Source: Subdoligranulum sp. CAG:314 (GTDB lineage: Bacteria; Bacillota; Clostridia; Christensenellales; CAG-314). Taken from it: a stretch of DNA of 30,842 bases. The translations under genes were made by a program, and so were the position numbers. This document shows positions 17,501 to 24,821 of this stretch, piece after piece. The stretch is from NCBI GenBank assembly GCA_000437915.1, contig FR900998.1, positions 1-30,842 on the forward strand. Reading direction: 5' to 3'. A model generated the notes under the pieces. It ran no database searches. It had not been told where the DNA came from and saw only the letters and a list, made by a program, of their open reading frames with translations. Position 1 is the first letter of the stretch, and each line of letters starts with the position of its first letter.

Positions 17501-18068
17501 GGCGTTTTCCGAGGACGACGACGATTTTGAAAGCAGTCAGAAGCAGAGCGACTGGGAAGGTAAGGAGGTCAGCCTTGCGGGCGTGCTGGAGGAGCTGAAA
17601 AAAATCGCCACGCGAAGCGGCAAAACCATGGCGGTCGGCAGGCTTGAGGATTTGCACGGCAGCATCGAGCTTACTTTTTCGCCCTGGTATTACGAAAAAA
17701 TCATAAAGGACAAGGTGGAGCAGGACAGCGTTGTGACCGTGACTGGAAAAATCAGTTTTCGTCAGGACAAGGCTTCGCTCCTTGTGGACAAGCTTGAAGT
17801 GTGGAGCGAGCAGAAAATGGCGGAAACGGATAAAAACGCCGTTTCGGAAAAGCTTTATCTTAAAATGCCCTTTAAGGACAACGAGCTTTACGCCAAGCTG
17901 TCGGCTGTTTTAAAGGAATATGCGGGAGACATACCGGTAATTCTGGTTATTGACGGCGACAGGCTGGGTATGCCTTACAAGGTGCGGAAAAACAACGGGT
18001 TGATTTACGAGCTGTCCGACGTGTTGGGAGAAGATAACGTCAGATTCGTTGACGTAAAGCCGAAATGA
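14562..18068 (+). CDS. dnaE: DNA polymerase III alpha subunit
   Basis: Replicative DNA polymerase alpha subunit, 1168 aa, the DnaE (not PolC) type. The N-terminal PHP domain begins FVHLHLHTEYSLLDG and contains ITDHGNMYG. The polymerase core has the GPGRGSGAGSIIAYAIGI block and the catalytic aspartates D396, D398 and D400 in MPDFDIDF, plus LKMDFLGLRTLTDI. Further conserved parts are FQLESGGMKRVM, SLYRPGPMQFIPDYIKGK, YQEQVMQI, and the FNKSHAAAYAYVSYQTAY helix-hairpin region. The C-terminus (about 975-1060) carries an OB-fold type segment. In low-GC Firmicutes, DnaE often works beside PolC; PolC is not in this window. The stop overlaps the next ATG (ATGA), so the methyltransferase is translationally coupled. 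Confidence 0.98.
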   Translation: MSEKPFVHLHLHTEYSLLDGATRIDTLFDACKEKNMPAVAITDHGNMYGAYHFYCLAKKKGIKPIIGCEFYMADDLTVKSGDVKREFNHLVLIAKNNTGYKNLVKLNSIGFVDGYYYKPRIDFKTLSQHSEGLICLSACIAGQLPRLLRDGMWEEARKLVKQYKELFGEDYYIELQDHGIADEIYVMPKLIKIAEEFGVELVATNDVHYLKESDAEMQDILLCVQTGKFFDDPGRMRFEGTQFYLKDYDEMAEKFSYVPQALENTLKIAEKCNVSIEKKPLLPPYKPDNGMTPYEFLKDLLEKGLKRRYKEITPEIRQRADYELEVVSKMGFVEYYLIVWDFINYAHEHGIPVGPGRGSGAGSIIAYAIGITQVEPLRYGLIFERFLNPERVSMPDFDIDFCMDRRGEVIDYVIEKYTKPRVAQIVTFGRMKAKNAVKDVCRVLRVPYAEGDKITKLIPLNATLKNAFGLDGKNEGVPELMEIYKDYSMKRVIDLAIALEDMPRQTGMHAAGVVICREDLSDNVPLQRSGDDITTQYNMKEVEELGLLKMDFLGLRTLTDIDKTIKIVKETTGEEFDFEDCQYDDPNVFELIASGNTDAVFQLESGGMKRVMKDLKPDCLEDIIAGISLYRPGPMQFIPDYIKGKRDPKSVHYAHPMLEPILGVTNGCMVYQEQVMQICRSLAGYSYGQADEVRRAMGKKKMDVMALHRNYFINGKVNDNGEVEIEGAVRRGVPKETAELLFDQMYAFAQYAFNKSHAAAYAYVSYQTAYCKRYHPVEYLAAVLNNRITNIDDIKKYIAYGKENNIDFLPPDINKSGVSFTVENGKIRFALAAIKNIGSGSMEKIVEERKTRGDFVSLEDFLKRVESQYLNKRLVENLIKSGAFDCFKVSRAQMVSVFEPLMEMVYADKKKKESGQFSMFDLVENAVPAVVALPKSNIKEFPNKLKLSYEKEVLGLYVSGNPLDEYREKLKAFTFNTGMVAFSEDDDDFESSQKQSDWEGKEVSLAGVLEELKKIATRSGKTMAVGRLEDLHGSIELTFSPWYYEKIIKDKVEQDSVVTVTGKISFRQDKASLLVDKLEVWSEQKMAETDKNAVSEKLYLKMPFKDNELYAKLSAVLKEYAGDIPVILVIDGDRLGMPYKVRKNNGLIYELSDVLGEDNVRFVDVKPK

Positions 18069-19441
18069 AGCAGGGCGACACAATAGAAATCGTGATTGAG
18101 AGCATAGGCGGCGGAGGAGAAGGGTTGGCGCGCTGCGGCGGACATACCGTCGTCGTGCCCTTTGCCCTGACGGGAGAAAAGGCTGCCGCAAAGGTCGTTC
18201 ACGTAAAACGGGACGGCACGGTGTTCGCTTCCCTAAAAAACATAGAAAAACCGTCGGCAGACAGGGTGAACCCTCCATGTCCCTTTTTCGGAGAGTGTGG
18301 CGGGTGTCACCTCATGCACATGGACTACCCCGCTCAGCTGAATTTCAAACGCCGTCTTGTCGCCGAAAACCTGAAAAAAATAGGCGGCTTGGACGTCGAG
18401 GTTGGGGAAACGGAGCCGTCGGAAAACGTCACGGGCTATCGCAACAAGGTTCAGCAACCGCTGGGCTTTGACGGCAAAGAGGCGTTTACGGGATTTTTCA
18501 GAACGGGCACGCACGACATAGTGCGTGTTAAGCGCTGTCTGTTGCAGCGGCGGGAGGCACGGCAGGCGGCGGAAATTTTCTGCGATTTCGCAAACCGCCG
18601 CAAAATATCGGTTTACGACGAAAAAACGGGCAAGGGGCTTTTGAGACATTTTCTCGCGCGTTACGAAGACGGGCAGCTGCTTGCAACAGTCGTTGTGAAC
18701 GGAAGCTCGCTGCCCCGCTGGGAGGAGCTTTACAGCGCGTTGACGGAGGTTTATCCAAAGACGGGGCTTTTTCTCAACGAAAACCGAAAAAAAAGCAATG
18801 TCATTCTCGGCGAAAAAACCGTTTTTTTGAAGGGCATAAGTCAAATAGATTCAGTCATGTGCGGAGTAAAATTCTGTTTGCAGCCCGACAGCTTTTTTCA
18901 GGTCAATACGTCCGTTGCGGAAAAAATCTACCGCAAGGTAAAGGAGCTTGCCGTTTGCCGCGAAACGGACGCGCTGATAGAGTGTTTTTCGGGCGTGGGA
19001 GTGCTCTCCGCAATGCTTGCGGATGAGTCTTACGACAGCTACGGCATAGAAATCGTGCGTTCCGCCTGGCAGGATGCGGAAAAAATCAGGAAAACAAACA
19101 ATCTTGAAAGACTTACAAACATCTGCGGAGACGTGAATAGGGAGCTGCCCTTGCTTGCGGAGCGTTACGCGGGAAAAAACGTGACCGTGGTGGTAGACCC
19201 TCCGCGAAAGGGATTGGATGAAAAAACACGGCGTACCTTGATTGAATTAAATCCCCGCACGCTGATTTACGTTTCCTGCGACAGCGCGACCTTGGCACGC
19301 GACGCGGCTCATTTCGTTTCCGCGGGTTTTTCTCTCGACCTTGTCCGCCCTTACGATATGTTCCCCCACACTAAACACGTCGAGACGTTAGTCCTCCTTT
19401 CCAAAAAAATTCCCGACAGCCAAATTGGTATTTTGAAGTAA
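18065..19441 (+). CDS. rlmD: 23S rRNA (uracil-5-)-methyltransferase, RlmD/RumA type
   Basis: A 458-aa SAM-dependent RNA m5U methyltransferase. The N-terminal TRAM domain (about 1-60) binds RNA. Four cysteines for a 4Fe-4S cluster are present: C72, C78, C81 (CPFFGECGGC) and C158. The methyltransferase core shows FFQVN, LIECFSGVGVLSAML (SAM binding), VVDPPRKGL, the catalytic C405 in IYVSCDSATLARD, and the C-terminal base in TKHVETLVLLSK. Bacillota usually have RlmCD or several paralogues, so the exact uridine (747 or 1939 in E. coli numbering) is not certain. The ATG overlaps the dnaE stop by four bases. No terminator is obvious after it. Confidence 0.93.
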   Translation: MKQGDTIEIVIESIGGGGEGLARCGGHTVVVPFALTGEKAAAKVVHVKRDGTVFASLKNIEKPSADRVNPPCPFFGECGGCHLMHMDYPAQLNFKRRLVAENLKKIGGLDVEVGETEPSENVTGYRNKVQQPLGFDGKEAFTGFFRTGTHDIVRVKRCLLQRREARQAAEIFCDFANRRKISVYDEKTGKGLLRHFLARYEDGQLLATVVVNGSSLPRWEELYSALTEVYPKTGLFLNENRKKSNVILGEKTVFLKGISQIDSVMCGVKFCLQPDSFFQVNTSVAEKIYRKVKELAVCRETDALIECFSGVGVLSAMLADESYDSYGIEIVRSAWQDAEKIRKTNNLERLTNICGDVNRELPLLAERYAGKNVTVVVDPPRKGLDEKTRRTLIELNPRTLIYVSCDSATLARDAAHFVSAGFSLDLVRPYDMFPHTKHVETLVLLSKKIPDSQIGILK

Positions 19442-19544
19442 AACAAATTTTAAGACATTAACCGCGCGAGGGGAATAAAAATATTCGGAGAGACGGCTGC
19501 GGAGGAAAATTTGAATTTATTTTAACCTGAAAAGGAGCTTTAAA

Positions 19545-20090
19545 GTGAAAGTCGAAGTAGTGGATTACAGACCTGAGTGGGCTGAAATGTACGCGGCTGA
19601 GGCGGAAAAAATAAGGGCGGTGTTGGGAGAAAACCTTATTGAAATTCACCACATCGGCAGCACAGCCGTAAAGGGTCTCAAAGCAAAGCCGATAATAGAT
19701 ATTTTGGCGGTTGTTTCGGATTTGGTCTCTTTGGACGGCAAAAATTCCGAATTCGAGAAAGTTGGCTACAAATGTATGGGTGAATTCGGAATAAGGGGAA
19801 GGCGTTATTTCAGAAAGGGGGAGGAAATACGCACGCATCAGATTCATGCGTTCGGCGCGCTTAGCGCATACGACATCGAAAGACATCTCGCTGTCAGAGA
19901 TTATCTCAGAGCGCACGACCGCGCCGCCGAAAGCTACGGAAAGCTCAAAGAAAAGCTTGCTGTTCTTTACCCCGACGACATAGAGGGCTATTGCGACGGA
20001 AAAGACGCTTTTGTCAAAGCTCTCGAAAAAACGGCGTTGGATTGGTACAGAAAAAATATAGAGGATAGAAAAATATGGAAAGAGAAATAA
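19545..20090 (+). CDS. GrpB family (UPF0157) nucleotidyltransferase-fold protein
   Basis: A 181-aa protein of the GrpB/UPF0157 family, a minimal nucleotidyltransferase fold of mostly unknown role. Visible family text: VEVVDYRPEWAEMYAAEAEKI, IEIHHIGSTAVKGLKAKPIIDILAVV (the Gly-Ser and Asp residues of the NTase core), THQIHAF, HLAVRDYLRAHDRAAESYGKLKEKLA and YCDGKDAFVKAL. Starts at GTG 19545 with AAGGAG seven bases upstream. About 100 bases of leader follow rlmD, with no promoter I can defend. The 3' end overlaps the next gene by 16 bases. Confidence 0.9.
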   Translation: MKVEVVDYRPEWAEMYAAEAEKIRAVLGENLIEIHHIGSTAVKGLKAKPIIDILAVVSDLVSLDGKNSEFEKVGYKCMGEFGIRGRRYFRKGEEIRTHQIHAFGALSAYDIERHLAVRDYLRAHDRAAESYGKLKEKLAVLYPDDIEGYCDGKDAFVKALEKTALDWYRKNIEDRKIWKEK

Positions 20091-20707
20091 GGGTATGTGC
20101 GACGGGCACGCACCGCGCACTGCCGGATTGTATACGCGCTACCGTCAGGCTTGCCGGACTTAAAGATACTTACGAAGCCGCCGCGGAGGAATTTAAAGAC
20201 AGCTTTGAGTTTTTGTTAAAGGAGACAAAACAATTCGTTTTTAAAACTGCGGACTTTTCAATCAACACGCATTACGCGGACGAGCGCGACGGCAACAACG
20301 TATGGAGAAAAAAATTAGCGGGATTTATGTTTTCCCACACGCTTGTCTGCGAGTTTCCTTTCGATACCTCCGCGCTTGGCGCATTTGTATTTGCGTTGGG
20401 GCGCTGTAAGTGCGTGGACAGCTTCGGTTTCGATTACGCCGTAACGGACGAAGACGGAGCCTATGACGCCGCAGCCGCCGACGCGGTCAAAAAAGCGGTC
20501 AAAAAGGCAAATGTTTTGGCGGCGGCCGCAGGCGTAAAGCTCGGCGATATTGCGTCGATTAGTTTCAACGCTTCTTCAAGAAATATATTTTCGCCGCGTA
20601 TGTGCAAAACGAACGACCGCGCGGCGGTCATGACGGCGTCCGTCGACGTTGCTCCGCGGGAGTTGAGCTTTTCCGAATCGGTGGAAATGGTTTGGGAGCT
20701 TAAATAA
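20075..20707 (+). CDS. SIMPL-domain (DUF541) protein
   Basis: A 210-aa protein with the SIMPL/DUF541 layout: a beta-rich first half, the central helix of alternating Ala/Lys (AAAADAVKKAVKKANVLAAAAGVKLGDIASISF), and the paired strand end ASVDVAPRELSFSESVEMVWEL. DUF541 proteins are usually exported, but here the N-terminus (MEREIRVCATGTHR) has no signal peptide, so it should be cytoplasmic. It overlaps the GrpB-family gene and ends at a strong terminator, so the two form a small unit. Function unknown. Confidence 0.8.
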   Translation: MEREIRVCATGTHRALPDCIRATVRLAGLKDTYEAAAEEFKDSFEFLLKETKQFVFKTADFSINTHYADERDGNNVWRKKLAGFMFSHTLVCEFPFDTSALGAFVFALGRCKCVDSFGFDYAVTDEDGAYDAAAADAVKKAVKKANVLAAAAGVKLGDIASISFNASSRNIFSPRMCKTNDRAAVMTASVDVAPRELSFSESVEMVWELK

Positions 20708-20718
20708 AAGCGCGTAAA

Positions 20719-20745
20719 AAGGCTCAACCTAATAGGTTGAGCCTT
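20719..20745. terminator. Terminator between the SIMPL gene and rpmB
   Basis: A perfect 12-bp stem (20719-20730 with 20734-20745) with AAT loop, flanked by A-rich and T-rich sequence; it can serve both convergent genes. Confidence 0.88.
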
Positions 20746-20772
20746 GAATTTTTATACCGAAAAAAACCGAAT

Positions 20773-20961
20773 TTATCTTTCGGCTTTGTTGAGAGTCCTC
20801 ATGCAACGCGTGCAGATGTAATCGTTTATTTCCTTGCCGTCTATTTCAAGCTTGACCTTTTTGAGATTCGCGTTGTAAGTTCTCGGTGTTTTTCTGTTGG
20901 AGTGACTTACCAGATTGCCGGACATTTTCGCCTTGCCGCACACCACACAAACTTTGGACAT
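20773..20961 (-). CDS. rpmB: 50S ribosomal protein L28
   Basis: A 62-aa L28 of the zinc-binding (C+) form: CVVCG at the N-terminus and CTRC near the C-terminus, with the basic SHSNRKTPRTYNANLKKVKL core. I start it at the ATG at 20961, where a GAGGAGG site lies nine or so bases upstream and homologues begin MSKVCVVCG; the longer frame to 20979 is not needed. It is divergent from asp23-fakA, the arrangement seen in many Firmicutes. Confidence 0.97.
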   Translation of the reverse strand: MSKVCVVCGKAKMSGNLVSHSNRKTPRTYNANLKKVKLEIDGKEINDYICTRCMRTLNKAER

Positions 20962-21005
20962 AATTAAGCACCTCCTCATATCAGAGTGTCGTTTTCAACC
21001 TGTTT

Positions 21006-21034
21006 ATATTAGCACCGATTTAAAAAAAAAGCAA
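21006..21034 (-). promoter_or_regulatory. Promoter for rpmB
   Basis: On the minus strand: TTGCTT (21034-21029), 17 bp, TAATAT (21011-21006), 44 bases before the rpmB ATG. Confidence 0.65.
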
Positions 21035-21125
21035 CCGTTTTTAAACAAATTTTTCCTGTGGCGGCGGATTTTTTCGGTCAGTTATGAAAAATGTTCAAGT
21101 TTATTCGGAAAATTCCGCCTAAACA

Positions 21126-21154
21126 GTTGTAAACTTGCTCATAATATTGTAAAA
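21126..21154 (+). promoter_or_regulatory. Promoter for asp23-fakA
   Basis: TTGTAA (21126-21131), 17 bp, TAAAAT (21149-21154); the same hexamer pair and spacing as the murB promoter. The start point would be about 27 bases before the asp23 ATG, leaving a normal SD (GGAGGG). Confidence 0.75.
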
Positions 21155-21187
21155 TAAGACGGTCGAATTAAATTCGCGGAGGGAAAA

Positions 21188-21538
21188 ATGTCACTGCGCA
21201 CCAAAAACACTTACGGGGAAATCACAATAACCGACGAAGCCGTCGCCAATGTGGCGGGCAGGCTTGCGTTGGATTGTTACGGCGTGGTGGACAAAGTTCC
21301 GCGCAAATTTTCCGACGCTTTGGCGGACCTGTTCAGACGCAGCAGCTGGGGCAGGGGCGTGAAGGTGGTCACGAAAGAAAATCGTATTTATGTTGACATC
21401 TATGTTGTTTTTCGTTTCGGTCTGTCCATTTCCGCCGTTGCGGAGTCGCTCAAAAGCACAATCAAATACGGTCTGGAAGAGTTTTCGGGCATGGTTGTGG
21501 ACAGCGTCAACGTACACGTCGTAGGCGTCGAATTGTAA
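21188..21538 (+). CDS. Asp23/Gls24 family envelope-stress protein
   Basis: A 116-aa Asp23/Gls24 (DUF322) domain protein: GEITITDEAVANVAGRLALDCYGVV at the start, then DIYVVFRFGLSISAVAESLKSTIKYGLEEFSGMVVDSVNVHVVGV. In Firmicutes the short member of this family commonly sits directly before the fatty-acid kinase gene, as here (43 bases apart). Its exact role is unknown; Asp23 of Staphylococcus is membrane-associated and linked to envelope stress. Confidence 0.93.
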   Translation: MSLRTKNTYGEITITDEAVANVAGRLALDCYGVVDKVPRKFSDALADLFRRSSWGRGVKVVTKENRIYVDIYVVFRFGLSISAVAESLKSTIKYGLEEFSGMVVDSVNVHVVGVEL

Positions 21539-21581
21539 ATAAAATATCGAACCGCTTTTGACGTCGGTTTTAGGAGTATAT

Positions 21582-23261
21582 ATGGCAGCAGCACGCTTGG
21601 CGCCGGACAAATCCGTTTCGGCGGTTGTGTTGAGAAAAATGTTGGTTGCGGGCAGTAAAATGCTCGAAGTAAATAAAGAATCGGTAAACGCTCTCAACGT
21701 GTTCCCCGTCCCCGACGGCGACACGGGCACGAATATGTCTCTGACAATGATTTCCGCCATGAAGGAAGTCTGCAAAAACACCACCAACACCATGGAGGCG
21801 CTTTGTCAGGATTTGACCAAGGGAGCTTTGAGGGGCGCGAGAGGCAACTCGGGCGTCATTTTGTCTCAGATATTGAAGGGCTTTGCCAATGTGGTTTCTC
21901 CGCAGGAGGAGCTTGACATAAAGAATTTCGCGCGGGCACTCAAATCTGGTGTGGAGCTTGCTTACAGCGCGGTAGCCAAGCCCAAGGAAGGCACGATGCT
22001 TACGGTTATCAGAGTTATGACCGAGCACGCGCTGGAAATTTCCAAAAAGCCGTTGACCTACGACAATTTTCTCAGCGCGCTTATAGAAAAGGGGGAGGAA
22101 ATCCTTGCTCAGACTCCGGAAATGCTGGACGTGCTGAAAAAGGCGGGCGTGGTCGACTCCGGCGGCTACGGGATAATAATGATTTTCAAGGGTATGCTCA
22201 AAGGCTACCGCAACGAGGAAATAGAGGGCGCCGAAGACTATGTGCCCACACCCGTTTCCCTGAATCTTGCGTCCGGCTCCAACAAGCTGGTCGAGGATAT
22301 TCAAATCGATTACGAAAATCTCGACGATATTGAGTTTGCCTACTGCACCGAGTTTTTTATAATAAACCTTAAAAAGAAAACTACCGTCAGCGACATCGAC
22401 AAGCTGCGCGAAAAACTCAACAACATAGGAGACAGCACGCTTGTCATAGGCGATTTGTCCCTTGTCAAGGTGCACGTGCATACCAACAATCCCGGCACGG
22501 CGCTTTCTTACGCCTTGCAGCTGGGAGAGGTGGACAAAATAAAAATAGAAAATATGCTGGAACAGAACCGCGAGCTGAAAGCCAAGTACGAGGCGGAGCG
22601 CAAGAATATCGGCATACTTACCATTTGTTCCGGCGAAGGAATGGCGTCCATATTCAAGGACTTGGGAGTGGACAGAGTAGTCGAAGGCGGTCAGACCATG
22701 AACCCGAGCGCCGAGGACATCGCGCTTGCGGTCAACAAAATAAACGCCGAAAACGTCATTATCCTGCCCAACAACAAAAACATAATTTTGGCCGCCGAGC
22801 AGTCGCGCTCGTTGGTTAAGAAAAAGACCGTGTACGTAGTGCAAAGCACGAATATACCGCAGGGCTTGTCCGCCACGCTTGCTTTCAACACGGAAATCAA
22901 CATAGCCGAAAATATAGAAAACATGAACGAGGCTCTTTCCACCGTCAAATCGGGTTCGGTCACGTTTGCGGTACGCACCTCCAAAATCGACGACGTCGAG
23001 GTCAAGGAGGGAGATGTAATCGGTCTGTTTGAAAGCAAAATCGCAGCCGTCGGCTCTTCTCCCGAAGCGGTGACAAACGAGCTGATTGACAAAATGATTG
23101 ACGAGGACGACGATATCATGACGCTTTATTACGGAGAGGACGTAACCGCCGAACAGGCGGAGGCTTTCTGCGAGGAGCTTGCCGAAAGGTATCCCGATTT
23201 CGAGGTGAGCGTACACTGCGGCGGTCAATCGCTGTACTATTATCTGATATCAATAGAATAA
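21582..23261 (+). CDS. fakA: Fatty acid kinase catalytic subunit FakA (DAK2 domain)
   Basis: FakA phosphorylates a fatty acid held by a FakB (DegV) carrier, giving acyl-phosphate for phospholipid synthesis. The 559-aa protein has the N-terminal DAK2 kinase domain with the metal- and nucleotide-binding block NVFPVPDGDTGTNM (D45, D47 near residue 45) and GARGNSGVILSQIL, a middle region (about 240-330, with KVHVHTNNPG), and a C-terminal domain (about 340-559) of the FakA type. I start at ATG 21582, five or so bases after TAGGAG; a TTG 24 bases earlier is unlikely. Its likely partner, degV/fakB, lies convergent just downstream but is frameshifted. Confidence 0.94.
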   Translation: MAAARLAPDKSVSAVVLRKMLVAGSKMLEVNKESVNALNVFPVPDGDTGTNMSLTMISAMKEVCKNTTNTMEALCQDLTKGALRGARGNSGVILSQILKGFANVVSPQEELDIKNFARALKSGVELAYSAVAKPKEGTMLTVIRVMTEHALEISKKPLTYDNFLSALIEKGEEILAQTPEMLDVLKKAGVVDSGGYGIIMIFKGMLKGYRNEEIEGAEDYVPTPVSLNLASGSNKLVEDIQIDYENLDDIEFAYCTEFFIINLKKKTTVSDIDKLREKLNNIGDSTLVIGDLSLVKVHVHTNNPGTALSYALQLGEVDKIKIENMLEQNRELKAKYEAERKNIGILTICSGEGMASIFKDLGVDRVVEGGQTMNPSAEDIALAVNKINAENVIILPNNKNIILAAEQSRSLVKKKTVYVVQSTNIPQGLSATLAFNTEINIAENIENMNEALSTVKSGSVTFAVRTSKIDDVEVKEGDVIGLFESKIAAVGSSPEAVTNELIDKMIDEDDDIMTLYYGEDVTAEQAEAFCEELAERYPDFEVSVHCGGQSLYYYLISIE

Positions 23262-23274
23262 CAAGAACATATAA

Positions 23275-23305
23275 AAACCCCCTTTGCAGAACGCAAAGGG
23301 GGTTT
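23275..23305. terminator. Bidirectional terminator between fakA and degV
   Basis: A 13-bp stem (23275-23287 with 23293-23305) with a five-base loop, A/T-rich at the base. In the frameshifted degV, translation now runs straight through this hairpin region. Confidence 0.92.
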
Positions 23306-23376
23306 AATATCAGTTTTGATTTTCAGGGGCGAAGCTCGTTGCTGACGAATGTGAAGGCTACGGCTCCCGGACCGAC

Positions 23377-23444
23377 GTGACAGCCGATAGTGGGGCCCAT
23401 TATGCGAATCGTGACAGCCGATAGTGGGACCCATTATGCGAATC
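23377..23444. repeat. 34-bp tandem duplication inside degV
   Basis: Two head-to-tail copies, 23377-23410 and 23411-23444, differ at a single base (G at 23395, A at 23429). Length 34 is not a multiple of three and causes the degV frameshift. Confidence 0.97.
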
Positions 23445-24268
23445 TCCGGCTCTATACCGTACTGCTTTTTTATTTCCTCGGCAAAAATCTTTGCTCCGTC
23501 GAGGTCGCCCGTGTGCACCACGGTAGGGTAGGCGTCCTCCGCGAAGGTATATTTCTTTATGTTTGACAAAATGTATTTCAGCGCTCTCTTTTTGCCGCCG
23601 GAAATTTTCTGAATTACGCGCAGCTTGCCTTCCCTGTCAAAGTCCAGCATGATTTTGAGTTTTATCAGCGTGCCTATTGCCGCCGCGGTTCCGCCTATTC
23701 TTCCGCCGCGCTTTAAGTGATACAAATCGTCCACAACGACGAAATGCTGAATTTTGTGTTTTTTGTCCTCCACAAAATCGACTGCCTCTTGAAGAGTTTT
23801 GCCTTCGTCGCGCAGCTTTACCGCCATTTTTACGAGCATACCCTGACATACCGTCGTGGTGTGGCTTTCTATCGGTACGAGATTGAAATCGGGATATTTT
23901 TCTTTGACCATTTCCGCCGCCTGAACGGCGTTGTCGCGCGTATTTGCAAGTTGATATGATATGGTAAAATGAATGATGTTGCGATGTCCCGCTTCCGCGA
24001 GCTTTTCAAAATATTCCCTGTGTATTTCGGTGTTGTTTTTGGAAGTAAATATGTTTAGCGCGGGATTTTTCAGCATTTCAAAAAAATTGACGTACTCGTC
24101 GTATGTCTGAAATTTGTCCTGCATAAATCTCGTTTCGCCGTTTTCTTCTATGGTGATGGTGAGGGGCAGATAGCCTATGCCCATTTTTTCTATTTCGTTG
24201 GCGTATAAATCGCACGTACTGTCGGTTGATACGAAAAAATTTGTCATCAAAGATATTCTCCTTGTCAT

Positions 24269-24297
24269 ATAATAACATACGGCGGCTTTTTTTTCAA
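24269..24297 (-). promoter_or_regulatory. Promoter for degV
   Basis: On the minus strand: TTGAAA (24297-24292), 17 bp, TATTAT (24274-24269), 21 bases before the ATG at 24247. Confidence 0.75.
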
Positions 24298-24315
24298 TAA
24301 ATTGATACAAATCTC

Positions 24316-24344
24316 TTGATTTTTTTTATTGTTTTTGTTAATAT
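24316..24344 (+). promoter_or_regulatory. Promoter for tRNA-Gly/tRNA-Cys
   Basis: TTGATT (24316-24321), 17 bp, TAATAT (24339-24344); the start point would be about ten bases before the tRNA-Gly 5' end. Confidence 0.72.
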
Positions 24345-24361
24345 GTTTAGGCTGACAATTC

Positions 24362-24436
24362 GCGGGAGTGGCTCAGTGGTAGAGCGTTGCCTTGCCAAGG
24401 CAAATGTCGCGGGTCCGAATCCCGTCTCCCGCTCCA
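24362..24436 (+). tRNA. tRNA-Gly (anticodon GCC)
   Basis: Acceptor GCGGGAG pairs with CTCCCGC, discriminator T, encoded CCA. The anticodon arm has loop TTGCCAA, giving GCC. The D arm GTGGCTCAGTGGTAGAGC is typical. Confidence 0.97.
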
Positions 24437-24442
24437 AGTAAA

Positions 24443-24517
24443 GGCGCCATAGCCAAGTGGTAAGGCACAGGTCTGCAAAACCTCTACTCCCCAGTTCAAG
24501 TCTGGGTGGCGCCTCCA
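24443..24517 (+). tRNA. tRNA-Cys (anticodon GCA)
   Basis: Acceptor GGCGCCA pairs with TGGCGCC, discriminator T, encoded CCA. The loop CTGCAAA gives anticodon GCA. It is six bases after tRNA-Gly and shares its promoter and terminator. Confidence 0.97.
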
Positions 24518-24522
24518 AGAGC

Positions 24523-24549
24523 AAAGTCCTTGACTGCAAGGACTTTTTG
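24523..24549 (+). terminator. Terminator after tRNA-Gly/tRNA-Cys
   Basis: Stem AAAGTCCTTG/CAAGGACTTT (10 bp), ACTG loop, T tail. Confidence 0.88.
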
Positions 24550-24580
24550 TTTTATCTTGGTTTTTAATCCGCGTCGGCAA

Positions 24581-24609
24581 TTGACAAACGTCTTTGCGCG
24601 TGATATACT
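24581..24609 (+). promoter_or_regulatory. Promoter for tRNA-Leu
   Basis: TTGACA (24581-24586), 17 bp, TATACT (24604-24609); near-perfect consensus, with the start point about ten bases before the tRNA. Confidence 0.88.
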
Positions 24610-24625
24610 ATTTCGGTAAATTTGT

Positions 24626-24712
24626 GCCGGTATGGCGGAACAGGCAGACGCAAGGGACTTAAAATCCCTCGATGGCAACATCGTATCGGTTCGACCCCGA
24701 TTACCGGCACCA
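24626..24712 (+). tRNA. tRNA-Leu (anticodon TAA)
   Basis: An 87-base class II tRNA: acceptor GCCGGTA/TACCGGC, discriminator A, encoded CCA, anticodon loop CTTAAAA (TAA) and a long variable arm TCGATGGCAACATCGT. Confidence 0.97.
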
Positions 24713-24782
24713 AAAATAAACCCGATTTTGCGGTCGGTATTTTTGACTTGCAGGCTGAGGATATTTTCAATATAAAGCATAT

Positions 24783-24813
24783 AAAGAGATTTGCGGGGCA
24801 AGTCTCTTTTTTG
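24783..24813 (+). terminator. Likely terminator after tRNA-Leu
   Basis: An imperfect stem built on AAAGAGA/TCTCTTT with inner pairing TTGC/GCAA around GGG, followed by a T run. It resembles the terminator at 4372 in sequence. Confidence 0.65.
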
Positions 24814-24821
24814 TTTAAAGC

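Larger units (their letters stand above)
23240..24247 (-). pseudogene. DegV family fatty-acid-binding protein (FakB-type), C-terminus frameshifted
   Basis: DegV/FakB proteins bind a fatty acid and present it to FakA. The first 279 residues are normal: FVSTDSTCDLY, LPLTI, TSKNNTEIHREYFEKL, HFTISYQLANTRDNA, ESHTTTVCQGML, LYHLKRGGRIGGT and IRIMGPTIGCH. Then a 34-bp tandem duplication (23377-23444) shifts the frame: 56 unrelated residues follow, running through the terminator into the end of fakA, instead of the canonical end VGPGAVAFTFVSNELRP with a stop at 23323. Deleting one copy gives exactly 297 codons. Start: ATG at 24247 with AAGGAGA; the longer frame to 24310 lies beyond the promoter. The product lacks the conserved GPG region, so function is doubtful, unless this is an assembly error. 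Confidence 0.9.

Noticed and set aside
16617..17657. Minus-strand open frame of 346 codons within dnaE
   Set aside because: Shadow of dnaE in GC-biased third positions; no motif or start signal.
21570..23228. Long antisense open frame (552 codons) on the minus strand opposite fakA
   Set aside because: It is a codon-phase shadow of fakA: low-complexity His/Arg/Phe-rich text, no SD, no known domain, while the plus strand carries a full FakA.
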